A DNA stretch of 64,000 bases from Candidatus Peribacter sp. (GTDB lineage: Bacteria; Patescibacteriota; Gracilibacteria; Peribacterales; Peribacteraceae). Shown here piece by piece: positions 34,267 to 42,363 of the stretch. Both the position numbers and the translations under genes were made by a program. The stretch is from assembly GCA_018652955.1 (NCBI GenBank), contig JABIBA010000001.1, positions 1 through 64,000 of the forward strand, read 5' to 3'. The number at the start of each line of letters is the position of its first letter. Positions within the stretch are counted from its first letter, which is position 1. The notes below the pieces were generated by a model. The model did not search any database. It was not told where the DNA came from and saw nothing but the letters and a program-made list of their open reading frames with translations.

Positions 34267-36186
34267 ATGTCTAAGATTATTGGAATCGACCTCGGAACGA
34301 CAAACAGCTGTATGGCTGTAATAGAAGGTGGTGAACCTGTTGTAATCCCAAATGCTGAAGGAAACCGTACGACGCCATCTGTTGTAGGGTACAAAGACGA
34401 TGAAGTGCTCGTAGGAGTCGCCGCTAAAAGGCAGGCAGTAACGAACCACGATAAGACGATCTTCTCTGCAAAGAGGTTTATTGGTCGTCGTTATAAAGAG
34501 CTTCAAAAAGAAGCTGAGCAGATGCCTTTCACTGTAAAAGCAGGAAAAGGAGAAAGAGCGGTAATCGTCGTAAATGATAAAGAAATGCTACCGCAAGAAG
34601 TAAGTGCAAAAGTCCTACAGAAGATGAAGAAAGACGCAGAGGCATATCTCGGAACTACTGTAACCAAAGCGGTAATTACTGTTCCTGCATATTTTGATGA
34701 CTCCCAGAGACAAGCTACCAAAGAAGCAGGAAAGATCGCAGGTCTCGAAGTAGAAAGAATCATTAACGAGCCTACTGCAGCATCGCTTGCCTATGGTCTT
34801 GATAAAGGAGGTGAGCAAAAAGTAGCAGTATACGACCTTGGAGGTGGAACATTCGATGTTTCGATTCTTGACCTTGCAGATGGAGTATTTGAAGTACTCT
34901 CTACAAATGGTGATACACAACTTGGTGGAGATGACTTCGACTCAGAAATTATCGCCTGGCTCCTCGAAGAATTTAAGAAAGACCAAGGAATTGATCTGAG
35001 TAAAGACAATATTGCTCTTCAGCGTCTAAAAGAGGCTGCAGAAAAAGCAAAGATCGAGCTTAGCTCACAAACAGAGACAGAAATTAGTCTTCCATTTATT
35101 ACAGCAGACGATACAGGTCCTAAACACCTTACTATTAAACTTAGTCGTGCAAAGCTAGAGGCTCTTGTAGAAAAACTCGTAGAGCGAACTCTCAAGCCTT
35201 GTGAAAATGCTCTCAAGGATGCAGGACTTTCAAAGAGTGATATCTCTGAAGTAGTCCTCGTAGGAGGAATGACACGTATGCCTTCTGTACAAGCAAAGGT
35301 TAAAGAGATGTTTGGTAAAGACCCACACCAAGGAGTAAACCCAGATGAAGTTGTAGCAATTGGTGCTGCTATCCAAGCTGGTGTTATGGGAGGAGATATC
35401 GACAAAGATATCGTTCTTGTTGATGTTACTCCATTGAGCTTCGGTCTAGAAACACTCGGAGGTGTTGGGACTAAGCTTATCGAGCGTAATGCAAAGATCC
35501 CTACAACAAAGAGTCAGATCTTCTCAACTGCAGCAGATAACCAGCCATCAGTAGAAATTCACGTTGTACAGGGAGAGCGAGAGATGGCAGCTGATAACAA
35601 ATCTCTAGGACGATTTATCCTTGATGGAATTGCTCCTGCACCTCGTGGACTTCCACAAATAGAAGTATCTTTTGATATTGATACCAACGGTATCTTGTCC
35701 GTAAAGGCTTCTGATAAAGGAACAGGTAAAGAGCAGCACATTACGATTCAAGGATCTACAGGTCTTACTGACGAAGAGATTGAAAACATGAAGAAAGACG
35801 CAGAAGTACATGCAGAAGAAGACAAGCAAAAGAAAGAGCTTGTCGATGCACGGAACAATGCTGATGGACTCGTCTTTAACCTTGAAAAGCAAATGCGTGA
35901 GCACGATGCAAAGATCGGTGATGACTTAAAAAAGAAGATCAACCTGAAGATCTCAGATCTTAAAGATCTCATGGGTAAAGAAGACGCATCTGCTGAGGAG
36001 CTGAAGACTGCTACAGAAGCACTTGCTACAGAGTCTCAAGAGATCGGGAAGATCGTCTACGAAGCGGCTCAAGAGAAAGAAGCACCTTCAAACGAAGCAG
36101 CGGACGACGCAGGCGAAAAGGTGGTTGATGCTGAGGTCGTCGACGAAAAAGAAGAGGAGAAGAGCGAAGAGAAGAAAGAAGACTAA
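34267..36186 (+). CDS. dnaK: Chaperone DnaK (Hsp70)
   Basis: The 639-residue product has the ATPase domain ([10 protein letters not shown] at 5-14, [19 protein letters not shown]) and the substrate-binding domain, ending in an acidic, disordered tail rich in Glu/Lys. It folds and rescues proteins in the cytosol with DnaJ and GrpE, which are not adjacent here. The start is the ATG at 34267. An in-frame ATG at 34204 lies in the promoter and CIRCE element and is not used. Its stop overlaps gapA's in CTAA. Confidence 0.98.
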   Translation: MSKIIGIDLGTTNSCMAVIEGGEPVVIPNAEGNRTTPSVVGYKDDEVLVGVAAKRQAVTNHDKTIFSAKRFIGRRYKELQKEAEQMPFTVKAGKGERAVIVVNDKEMLPQEVSAKVLQKMKKDAEAYLGTTVTKAVITVPAYFDDSQRQATKEAGKIAGLEVERIINEPTAASLAYGLDKGGEQKVAVYDLGGGTFDVSILDLADGVFEVLSTNGDTQLGGDDFDSEIIAWLLEEFKKDQGIDLSKDNIALQRLKEAAEKAKIELSSQTETEISLPFITADDTGPKHLTIKLSRAKLEALVEKLVERTLKPCENALKDAGLSKSDISEVVLVGGMTRMPSVQAKVKEMFGKDPHQGVNPDEVVAIGAAIQAGVMGGDIDKDIVLVDVTPLSFGLETLGGVGTKLIERNAKIPTTKSQIFSTAADNQPSVEIHVVQGEREMAADNKSLGRFILDGIAPAPRGLPQIEVSFDIDTNGILSVKASDKGTGKEQHITIQGSTGLTDEEIENMKKDAEVHAEEDKQKKELVDARNNADGLVFNLEKQMREHDAKIGDDLKKKINLKISDLKDLMGKEDASAEELKTATEALATESQEIGKIVYEAAQEKEAPSNEAADDAGEKVVDAEVVDEKEEEKSEEKKED

Positions 36187-37199
36187 AGCTTCGATCCCAT
36201 AAGTTGAGCCAGCTCTACAAGGCGATTGCTGTACCCCCACTCATTGTCGTACCAAGAGAGGACCTTCACCATCGTCTCTCCATCTTGCTTGTGAACCTTA
36301 GTGTTCTGAGCATCGATAATCGAACTACGAGGATCTCCAACATAGTCTTTCAAGACTAGAGGCCTCTCTTCGTATCCGAGAATGCCCTTCATGTTGCTTT
36401 CTGATGCCTTGCTAAATGCAGCGTTGATAGCATCTGCATCCGCATCTTTTTCGATAGTACACACTAGGTCAGTAACACTTCCTGTAGGGGTTGGAACACG
36501 GATAGAAATTCCATCGAGCTTACCCTCTAATTGTGGCAAAACAAGGGAGACAGCCTTAGCAGCTCCTGTAGTTGTCGGGATGATGTTTTCCGCAGCAGCT
36601 CGGGCTCTTCGCAAATCCTTATGCGGAAGATCTAGTAGTCTTTGGTCGTTTGTGTAGCTGTGAATAGTTGTCATAAATCCATGCTTGATACCAAAGGTGT
36701 CATCGAGGACTTTTGTCAGTGGAGCGATACAGTTTGTCGTACAAGAAGCATTGGAAACGACGTGGTGATTCGCAGCGTCATATGTATCTTCATTTACACC
36801 GATAACAAATGTAGCATCTGGATCGTCTTTACATGGAGCTGAGATAATTACTTTCTTGGCACCTGCTTTGAGGTGAGCAGCAGCAGCATCGCGAGTTCTA
36901 AATACTCCAGTACATTCAAGTACTACATCTACTCCCAGTTCTTTGTGCGGAAGAGTTGCAGGATCTTTAGAAGCAGTAACACGAATCTGTCCGTGCTCAG
37001 TTGTCAGCATTCCATCTTTGTAGCACGCATCTCCACACTCATGGTGTCCGTAGGTACTGTCCCACTCAAAGAGATGTGCGAGAGTTTCTGCATCCGTTAA
37101 GTCATTGATCAGTACGACATTGATATCGAGATTGTTTTCTTGAATGATGCGAAGCGCTTGGCGTCCAATGCGTCCGAATCCGTTTATTGCGAGGTTCAT
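36183..37199 (-). CDS. gapA: Glyceraldehyde-3-phosphate dehydrogenase, NAD-type (GapA-like)
   Basis: From the ATG at 37199 the product (338 residues) has the Rossmann start [15 protein letters not shown] with the Asp that selects NAD+, the catalytic SNASCTTNC (Cys about 152) and the late [11 protein letters not shown]. It oxidises glyceraldehyde-3-phosphate in glycolysis. A second, GapB-like gene lies at 56702-57718, and the two differ at the cofactor loop. The longer frame with 38 upstream residues is not homologous to the family. Confidence 0.96.
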   Translation of the reverse strand: MNLAINGFGRIGRQALRIIQENNLDINVVLINDLTDAETLAHLFEWDSTYGHHECGDACYKDGMLTTEHGQIRVTASKDPATLPHKELGVDVVLECTGVFRTRDAAAAHLKAGAKKVIISAPCKDDPDATFVIGVNEDTYDAANHHVVSNASCTTNCIAPLTKVLDDTFGIKHGFMTTIHSYTNDQRLLDLPHKDLRRARAAAENIIPTTTGAAKAVSLVLPQLEGKLDGISIRVPTPTGSVTDLVCTIEKDADADAINAAFSKASESNMKGILGYEERPLVLKDYVGDPRSSIIDAQNTKVHKQDGETMVKVLSWYDNEWGYSNRLVELAQLMGSKL

Positions 37200-37450
37200 A
37201 AAGTTTTTTAGAAGCAGTAAGTGTGTTGAGTATATCAATCTAAAGTGGATTGCACATCTGTAGTTGCATTTCTTTTTGTGAGGGATATAGTCAGTCCCTG
37301 GTCTTTCGACCACCGCGTCTTCCTCAACATTGTCTTGCTATGCCATCACTCGTCGTGATTGCGGTAAGATTCCCAAGAATGCAACACGCCTTTTGATGTG
37401 TTGGCAGGACTTCCTTGGGGAAGAATTTCTCAAATGCGAAGGAGTAGGAC
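37200..37450 (+). promoter_or_regulatory. Long leader with hairpins before an atypical secreted-protein gene
   Basis: This 251-base stretch holds no gene. Towards the gapA side it contains that gene's promoter (TATACT on the complement). Towards 37451 it has two inverted repeats, CAACAC...GTGTTG (about 37382-37404) and CTTCC-TTGG-GGAAG (about 37409-37422), then GGAG 7 bases before the ATG. A true Shine-Dalgarno sequence is rare in this window. Confidence 0.45.
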
Positions 37451-37975
37451 ATGCGACTATTTGCAACGATGTGCACCCTTCTTGCGCTCTGCGGAGGTGC
37501 AAGCGGTCAAGACCTGGAGGTCAAAATCCGCATCCGATTCGATACGGATAAAGACAAATTCACTGTCCAGATGCAGAAGGGAAAGGAGTGGAAAGAAGTC
37601 ATCAACCATCAGATGGCCAAGTTACCATCGTACAGAACAGATTCGGTGATTGTGCTGTTTGAGCACAAGAAGCATGACGAGTTCTTTCCGAAAAAGATGC
37701 GCGGAGAACTAAAGGACCAAGCTCTTCTAATCGTAGTACAGCAGCAACGTCCAATTGGATTAGAGATCGACCCCAACAAAAAGAAAGTCGTTGGTGTCGT
37801 TATCGACGTCCACTCCTACCAATTCGTTGTATCAACTGACGGTAAGGTGCTCAAGCAAGCATCAAGCCGTGACAGACACATCGAAAAAGCGAAGGACGAG
37901 AAAAAGCCCAAAAAGCCGGATGCAAAACCGAGGCCTCGAAACCAAGGCCCAGTGGACATTCGAAAAGTGGCTTAG
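37451..37975 (+). CDS. Secreted basic protein of unknown function
   Basis: The 174-residue product has a short signal peptide (about 1-19, MRLFATMCTLLALCGGASG) and a Lys-rich body. Its core repeats beta-like stretches (LEVKIRIRFDTDKDKFTVQM, VVGVVIDVHSYQFVVSTDG) and ends in a Lys/Pro-rich tail. No family is recognised. Base and codon use look richer in G+C than its neighbours. It also has its own leader hairpins, a Shine-Dalgarno sequence and a strong terminator, so it looks like an independent, possibly acquired unit. The gene at 45012-45467 shares these traits. Confidence 0.6.
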   Translation: MRLFATMCTLLALCGGASGQDLEVKIRIRFDTDKDKFTVQMQKGKEWKEVINHQMAKLPSYRTDSVIVLFEHKKHDEFFPKKMRGELKDQALLIVVQQQRPIGLEIDPNKKKVVGVVIDVHSYQFVVSTDGKVLKQASSRDRHIEKAKDEKKPKKPDAKPRPRNQGPVDIRKVA

Positions 37976-37994
37976 TAAAACCCGAGGAATTAGG

Positions 37995-38026
37995 CCCGCC
38001 GACGCATGTCGTTAGCGGGTTTTTTT
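37995..38026 (+). terminator. Intrinsic terminator after the secreted basic protein gene
   Basis: A CCCGC...GCGGG stem (37995-38019, with an inner GAC/GTC pairing) is followed directly by seven T's. The T run touches the stop of the convergent nfo-like gene. Confidence 0.88.
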
Positions 38027-38852
38027 ATTGTAATTTTGAATACGTCTTTTGCATGAGCTGAGTATCATCTTCCTGGATAGGGGATTCACAGACAAGTGTT
38101 CCTTCAATTTCTCTGTCCTTGAGCACTTGAATAAAGTCTTTCCAGCGTGCGTCACTCTTCTTTAGCGGTAAATGCTTTCGCTCTCCTTTTTCTGTGTATT
38201 CGATACCGCTGTAGTGCATGTGCATAGACTTGAGGGACTTTTTGCCTAAGTACTTTTCGTACATATCAAACAGTACGTTCCATTCCTCTGTGGTGTTCCA
38301 TTCCCCGTTAGTTCGTGCATGCATATGAGCAGAGTCCACAGTCGGGTAAATCCCAAATTCTTTAGAGAGTTTGAGTACCTCCTCTAAAGATCCAAACTGT
38401 GTCACTTTCCCCATCGTTTCAAACCCAAGATTAATAGTCAGTCCTTTTTTGTTGGCTCTCTTCATAATGTCATCAGTAGCTCGGTATACGTTGTCGTAAA
38501 CTTCTTCTGGGTCCATCTTTAGATAAAACGCAGGGTGAACACACACAGAATGCGCCCCTGCAAGCTGTCCCATTTCCATGGCATCTAAGATTCGAATTTT
38601 TGAAGCTTCGAGCTTTTCTTCTTCTATAGCATTAAGATTTATAAAGTACGGTGCGTGCACAGTAAGGTAGATACCAAGCTCTTTTGCCTTATCGCGAATA
38701 TTTGCAATGTGCTCTTCATTTTTTGGTACTCGCTGTACCCATTCCATTTCCATGGCAGTAATCCCTAAGGAGTGCGCATGGTCTAGGCCTTCTAATGTCC
38801 CACCTTTTCCAGGAGTTGAGTACGGGACACCGGCGACAGCAAAGTGTAACAT
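38025..38852 (-). CDS. nfo: Endonuclease IV-like TIM-barrel protein
   Basis: The 275-residue product is an AP-endonuclease-2/xylose-isomerase-like barrel. Metal-ligand segments of endonuclease IV can be seen: HAPYFINLN (about 65-73), VCVHPAFY (about 106), GFETMGK (about 144), TVDSAHMHA (about 175), MHYSGIEY and a final VCESP with Glu. Endonuclease IV cuts DNA 5' to abasic sites with three zinc ions. It is divergent from cca with only 14 bases between the two start codons, and TAGAAT lies 6 bases before its ATG. A sugar-phosphate isomerase role cannot be excluded. Confidence 0.82.
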   Translation of the reverse strand: MLHFAVAGVPYSTPGKGGTLEGLDHAHSLGITAMEMEWVQRVPKNEEHIANIRDKAKELGIYLTVHAPYFINLNAIEEEKLEASKIRILDAMEMGQLAGAHSVCVHPAFYLKMDPEEVYDNVYRATDDIMKRANKKGLTINLGFETMGKVTQFGSLEEVLKLSKEFGIYPTVDSAHMHARTNGEWNTTEEWNVLFDMYEKYLGKKSLKSMHMHYSGIEYTEKGERKHLPLKKSDARWKDFIQVLKDREIEGTLVCESPIQEDDTQLMQKTYSKLQ

Positions 38853-38866
38853 GTCAGTATTCTACC
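38853..38866. promoter_or_regulatory. Shared bidirectional promoter of nfo and cca
   Basis: Only 14 bases separate the two ATGs. They hold TAGAAT on the minus strand (6 bases before nfo's ATG) and the overlapping TATTCT on the plus strand (3 bases before cca's). Both mRNAs would be leaderless. Confidence 0.5.
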
Positions 38867-40222
38867 ATGCCCATTGCAAAAGATATCATCGATCGAACGC
38901 TTGGTTCCCCTCACGGAGCGCAAGGGTATACCGTCTGTGAAATTCTCCTAGATGCAGGCTTTGAAGCGTGGTGGGTAGGAGGATGTGTACGCGATATGTT
39001 TCGAGGAGTTATCCCTGATGATATTGATATCGCAACAAATGCAAAGCCCGAAAACCTGACAAAACTCTTTGAGAGGTTTGATGACTCAGCGGCAGCTCTT
39101 GGCGCAGTTGTTGTCTCTTTAGAAGGACACGCATTTGAAATAACGACCTTCAGGAAAGATCATGAGCTCAGCGATGGAAGATTCCCCGAATCAGTAGAAT
39201 TTACTGATAGAAATTCAGATGCTGAGAGGCGAGATATCACAATTAATGCTCTCTACTGGAATCCGATTAGCTCAGAAGTCTTTGATCCGTTTGAGGGAGA
39301 GAAAGACCTACAAGAGGGTCTTGTACGCTTTATAGGAGACGCAGAGGACCGCATTCAACATGATGCGCTCAGGCTCCTTCGAGTTATTCGCTTTAGAGCA
39401 CTTATCGATGGTCAGTACCATCCAGATACATTTAAAGCACTACATAATAAGGCGAAGCAAGTCAGTGTTCTGTCTGGAACACGCAGATATAGAGAGCTTG
39501 AAAAGATACTCCTAGGACCAACCCCTCAACGAGCATTCGAAGACCTGTGGGAAACAGACGTTATAGAGACGCTCTTACCCGAATTGCATGCATGTAAAGG
39601 CGTAGCACAGCCTTCTAAGGCTCATAACGAAGGTGATGTGTGGAATCATACCTTGCAGGTGATATCCTCATTTACAGATGATCATAAAGCAGATACTCGG
39701 TGGGCAGCACTGCTTCATGACATTGGAAAGCCTGTCACATTCTCTATCGATGAAGAGCGCATCAAATTTAATGAGCACGCAAAACAAGGAGGTAAGATCG
39801 CAAAAGATGTCTTAGATCGTTTGCAGTTTCCAGCGGCAAGACGCGATAAGATCTGCTGGATTATAGAACATCATATGATGATGGGTACGTTTGCAGACCT
39901 CGATGTCAGCAGAAAACATCACTGGTACTACCACCCTTGGTTTATAGAACTGCTCCAAGTATTCTGGTTGGATATTGCAGGAACCACACCGTCCGATTTT
40001 GATTTATATGACTCAATTATCTCAGATTACAATGCTTTCTTAGACAGTAATCCTAGACCAAAAAAAGCGCTGCTCTCGGGAGAAGAGGTAATGGGTATAT
40101 TAAATATTGAGCAAGGTGAGCAAGTTGGAAAAGCTCTTCGAGCCCTAGATGAAGCGCAAAAGTCTGGTGAGGTATCTACAAAGAAAGATGCTCTGGAATT
40201 TATAGAGAAGACGAGCCTATAA
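38867..40222 (+). CDS. cca: CCA tRNA nucleotidyltransferase with HD domain
   Basis: From the ATG at 38867 the product (451 residues) has the class II nucleotidyltransferase head: WWVGGCVRDM (about 34-43), the catalytic DDIDIATNAKP (about 49-59), and RRDITINALYW. A helical neck follows with LRVIRF, then an HD domain (HNEGDVWNHTL, LLHDIGKP) of the kind found in CCA enzymes with phosphohydrolase activity. It adds or repairs the CCA end of tRNAs; all six tRNAs in the window encode CCA, so repair is the likely main role. The longer frame overlapping nfo was rejected. Confidence 0.93.
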   Translation: MPIAKDIIDRTLGSPHGAQGYTVCEILLDAGFEAWWVGGCVRDMFRGVIPDDIDIATNAKPENLTKLFERFDDSAAALGAVVVSLEGHAFEITTFRKDHELSDGRFPESVEFTDRNSDAERRDITINALYWNPISSEVFDPFEGEKDLQEGLVRFIGDAEDRIQHDALRLLRVIRFRALIDGQYHPDTFKALHNKAKQVSVLSGTRRYRELEKILLGPTPQRAFEDLWETDVIETLLPELHACKGVAQPSKAHNEGDVWNHTLQVISSFTDDHKADTRWAALLHDIGKPVTFSIDEERIKFNEHAKQGGKIAKDVLDRLQFPAARRDKICWIIEHHMMMGTFADLDVSRKHHWYYHPWFIELLQVFWLDIAGTTPSDFDLYDSIISDYNAFLDSNPRPKKALLSGEEVMGILNIEQGEQVGKALRALDEAQKSGEVSTKKDALEFIEKTSL

Positions 40223-40249
40223 TAAGGTAATTCTTACCCACCTTATTTT

Positions 40250-40633
40250 ATGGAACTAGCAACATTTGCGTACACCATCGGAGTTATAGAACTCATCGTT
40301 GGTCTACCACTACTATTTTATTCGAAGTCTACATTAAAAGTATTTGATAAATTCTTTAAAGATGATTTTCAGATGCGATTTACAGGAACACTCATGGCCG
40401 TTCTCGGTTCACTTGTTCTTGTAGAGTCATACGAAGTCAGTCTCGATCCAGAAGGACTTATTATCCTTATGGCGTGGCTCGTCTTTGTAAAAGGTCTCAT
40501 GTATGCATGGTGGCCACAGACCGCTGTGAACATGAAGAAGAAATTTATGAAGAGCGAAGCCGCTCTTACATTCGGAGGTATTGCAGCTTCAGTCATTGGA
40601 GTACTGCTTGTCTACGGAGCATCTATAGTTTAA
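40250..40633 (+). CDS. Small multi-pass membrane protein
   Basis: The 127-residue product has four hydrophobic segments (about 5-25, 45-62, 66-86, 102-123) with short loops and no known family signature. It follows cca by 27 bases, with TATAAT-like sequence just after the cca stop. An intrinsic terminator follows. Confidence 0.5.
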   Translation: MELATFAYTIGVIELIVGLPLLFYSKSTLKVFDKFFKDDFQMRFTGTLMAVLGSLVLVESYEVSLDPEGLIILMAWLVFVKGLMYAWWPQTAVNMKKKFMKSEAALTFGGIAASVIGVLLVYGASIV

Positions 40634-40641
40634 CTATATGT

Positions 40642-40671
40642 AAAAGGCCTTCTGCAGTAGGAGGTCTTTTT
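40642..40671. terminator. Bidirectional terminator between a membrane-protein gene and a methyltransferase gene
   Basis: AAAAGGCCTTC and GGAGGTCTTTT pair over 11 bases, with two G-U pairs and an 8-base loop. A T run follows on the plus strand and A/T flanks serve the minus strand. Confidence 0.75.
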
Positions 40672-40672
40672 C

Positions 40673-41470
40673 TTATTGTGAATCCTTCGTAAGGACTAAT
40701 GTTGAATGTCCAATTGAATTAGTAAATCCACCCAAGCCTCTTGGTTCATATATATCTACATTATAACTATCTGCAATTGCTTTAGAAATCTGAGGGACAT
40801 CAAATAGCGATCTTCCAGTTCTGTGTTGACTCGCACAAAAACGCATCTGTCCTTCGGGCTGCAGTACTCTATCGAATTCATTAAATATCTTTGCAGCGTC
40901 CTCAGTGCTATCAATCCAATACGGAAAGCAGAACATGGAAAGTATCTGCTTAAAAGAGGCATCATCATACGGAATTTCTCTAAGGTCTGCACCTAAGGCA
41001 GTGTTGGTAGTAGAGAAGTCTCTCTTTGGAGCATTACCGGTTAGCACTCTTTTCATGTCTTTGTAGGCAATCATAATTCTATTAGCAAAAAGATCCTGTG
41101 CTGGAAAATTATCAGCTTCTGAATCTGAATTCGATATTCTTTGGTCTATGGAAACCATCTTTCCAGAAGCTCTCTGATGATTAAATAATGAGTAAGGATT
41201 TTTATGGGTGACACCACTTCCAGCATCAAGTGTATCTCCTTGCCCTAGAAGTTCATGCATCTGATCTTCAGATTCGCAGTCAGGAAACAGTGAGCTCTTG
41301 TACTGCTTCACCGTACGACTTGTTGATGGCATGGGTAGATTCAATCTACTAAACAAAAGATCATTAGTTCTTCTTGCACCTTCAGCTACTCTTGAATAAA
41401 CAGCTGAACGGACAGTTGAGCTATTCTTATGTTCGGTAATCCTGCTAGAGAGTCGTGAGTAGTCTTCCAT
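40673..41470 (-). CDS. Class I SAM-dependent methyltransferase-like protein
   Basis: The core (about residues 85-230) has the class I pattern: TLDAGSGVTHK for SAM binding, VSIDQ at the end of strand 2, ADLREIPYDDASFKQILSMF, and EFDRVLQPEGQMRFCA. The substrate is unknown. The first 80 residues are polar and helical and unlike a known domain. The ATG at 41470 was preferred to an in-frame TTG 21 bases up because TATACG sits 6 bases before it. Confidence 0.7.
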   Translation of the reverse strand: MEDYSRLSSRITEHKNSSTVRSAVYSRVAEGARRTNDLLFSRLNLPMPSTSRTVKQYKSSLFPDCESEDQMHELLGQGDTLDAGSGVTHKNPYSLFNHQRASGKMVSIDQRISNSDSEADNFPAQDLFANRIMIAYKDMKRVLTGNAPKRDFSTTNTALGADLREIPYDDASFKQILSMFCFPYWIDSTEDAAKIFNEFDRVLQPEGQMRFCASQHRTGRSLFDVPQISKAIADSYNVDIYEPRGLGGFTNSIGHSTLVLTKDSQ

Positions 41471-41524
41471 GTGTTGCGTATAAATAGACAACTATATTAT
41501 GCAACAATGCGATAATTGTCAATG

Positions 41525-41601
41525 TGGTGGGCCAGGGTAGACTTGAACTACCGACCTCCAGTTTATAAGTCTGGGGCTCTAACCACCTGAGCTACTGGCC
41601 C
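41525..41601 (-). tRNA. tRNA-Ile (UAU)
   Basis: This is a 77-base cloverleaf: acceptor GGGCCAG/CUGGCCC perfect, anticodon loop CUUAUAA (UAU), and encoded CCA. The last anticodon-stem pair is A31-A39. Most bacteria read AUA with a CAU tRNA modified by TilS; a UAU tRNA reads it directly. TATACT lies 8 bases upstream. Confidence 0.93.
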
Positions 41602-41664
41602 ATGTAAGAAGTATACTATGATATGAATATAACGAAATGGTTAGAGCAACTCATTATATGGCTC

Positions 41665-41705
41665 GTAAGCTTACAGCTTACTCGACCCACCTGAGCTACT
41701 GGACC
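41665..41705 (-). pseudogene. Partial tRNA-Ile copy with a triloop hairpin in the D-arm
   Basis: On the minus strand, GGTCCAGTAGCTCAGGTGG copies the first 19 bases of the neighbouring tRNA-Ile with one change. It stops in the D-loop and is followed by GTAAGCT-3-AGCTTAC (41665-41681), a perfect inverted repeat, then GAGCCATATAATGAG. The opposite strand at 41639-41648 has TGGTTAGAGC, a D-arm piece of the same tRNA in inverted orientation. Confidence 0.65.
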
Positions 41706-41796
41706 ACACCTCTAGTCTACAATGTTTTGAGTATTTCGAAATACCCATCTACATAAAAAAGAATGTATTAACAGAAACGTAACCTCAAAATTCTAA

Positions 41797-42243
41797 CTAC
41801 GCTTCTTGATCGATAACAACAGTCAGATCTTCTTTGCGACCAGCAACTTCAACAGAAGCTGTGTGCTCACCAAGAGCCTTGATCTGTTCTCCTAGAGAGA
41901 TAGCAGACTCTTCGATTTCGATCTTGTGTTGCTCCATAAGAGCATCAGCAATAATCTTTTCTGTAATAGCTCCGTAAAGCTTTCCAGTCTTCGTTGCTTT
42001 TCGAGTGAAGCTGATCTTCTTACCAGCAACAGCTGCGGCAGCACTCTGCTTGTTCTCGATCTCTGACTGACGCTCGATAGCACGCTTCTTAATGATCTCA
42101 GCGTAACGCTTACGAACTGTAGGAGTAGCGATAAGAGCCTGTCTGCGAGGCAGAAGGCAGTTAAGAGCATACCCATCACCGACGAGTAGTAGGTCGTTTT
42201 TCTTACCAATGCCGGGGATGTCTTCGAGTAGTAGTACTTCCAT
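41797..42243 (-). CDS. rplI: 50S ribosomal protein L9
   Basis: The 148-residue product has the N-terminal L9 domain (MEVLLLEDIPGIGKKNDLL, then GYALNCLLPR), the long connecting helix (about 42-80) and the C-terminal domain. L9 binds 23S rRNA near the L1 stalk and helps keep the reading frame. Several CPR lineages lack it, so its presence helps place the organism. No Shine-Dalgarno sequence is visible. Confidence 0.96.
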   Translation of the reverse strand: MEVLLLEDIPGIGKKNDLLLVGDGYALNCLLPRRQALIATPTVRKRYAEIIKKRAIERQSEIENKQSAAAAVAGKKISFTRKATKTGKLYGAITEKIIADALMEQHKIEIEESAISLGEQIKALGEHTASVEVAGRKEDLTVVIDQEA

Positions 42244-42363
42244 AGGGTGTTTAAAAATTGCCGGTGGATCTTAAACAATCAAACGGGTTTCGTCAAGAGT
42301 AAAGTTTTATCAACAATCTCCAGACCAAATGTTGCTCGATATGGCAATAAATGGCAATAAGGG

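Noticed and set aside
41731..41744. GTATTTCGAAATAC palindrome downstream of rplI as a terminator
   Set aside because: The stem is AT-rich with no T run, so termination is doubtful; it may be an operator or chance.
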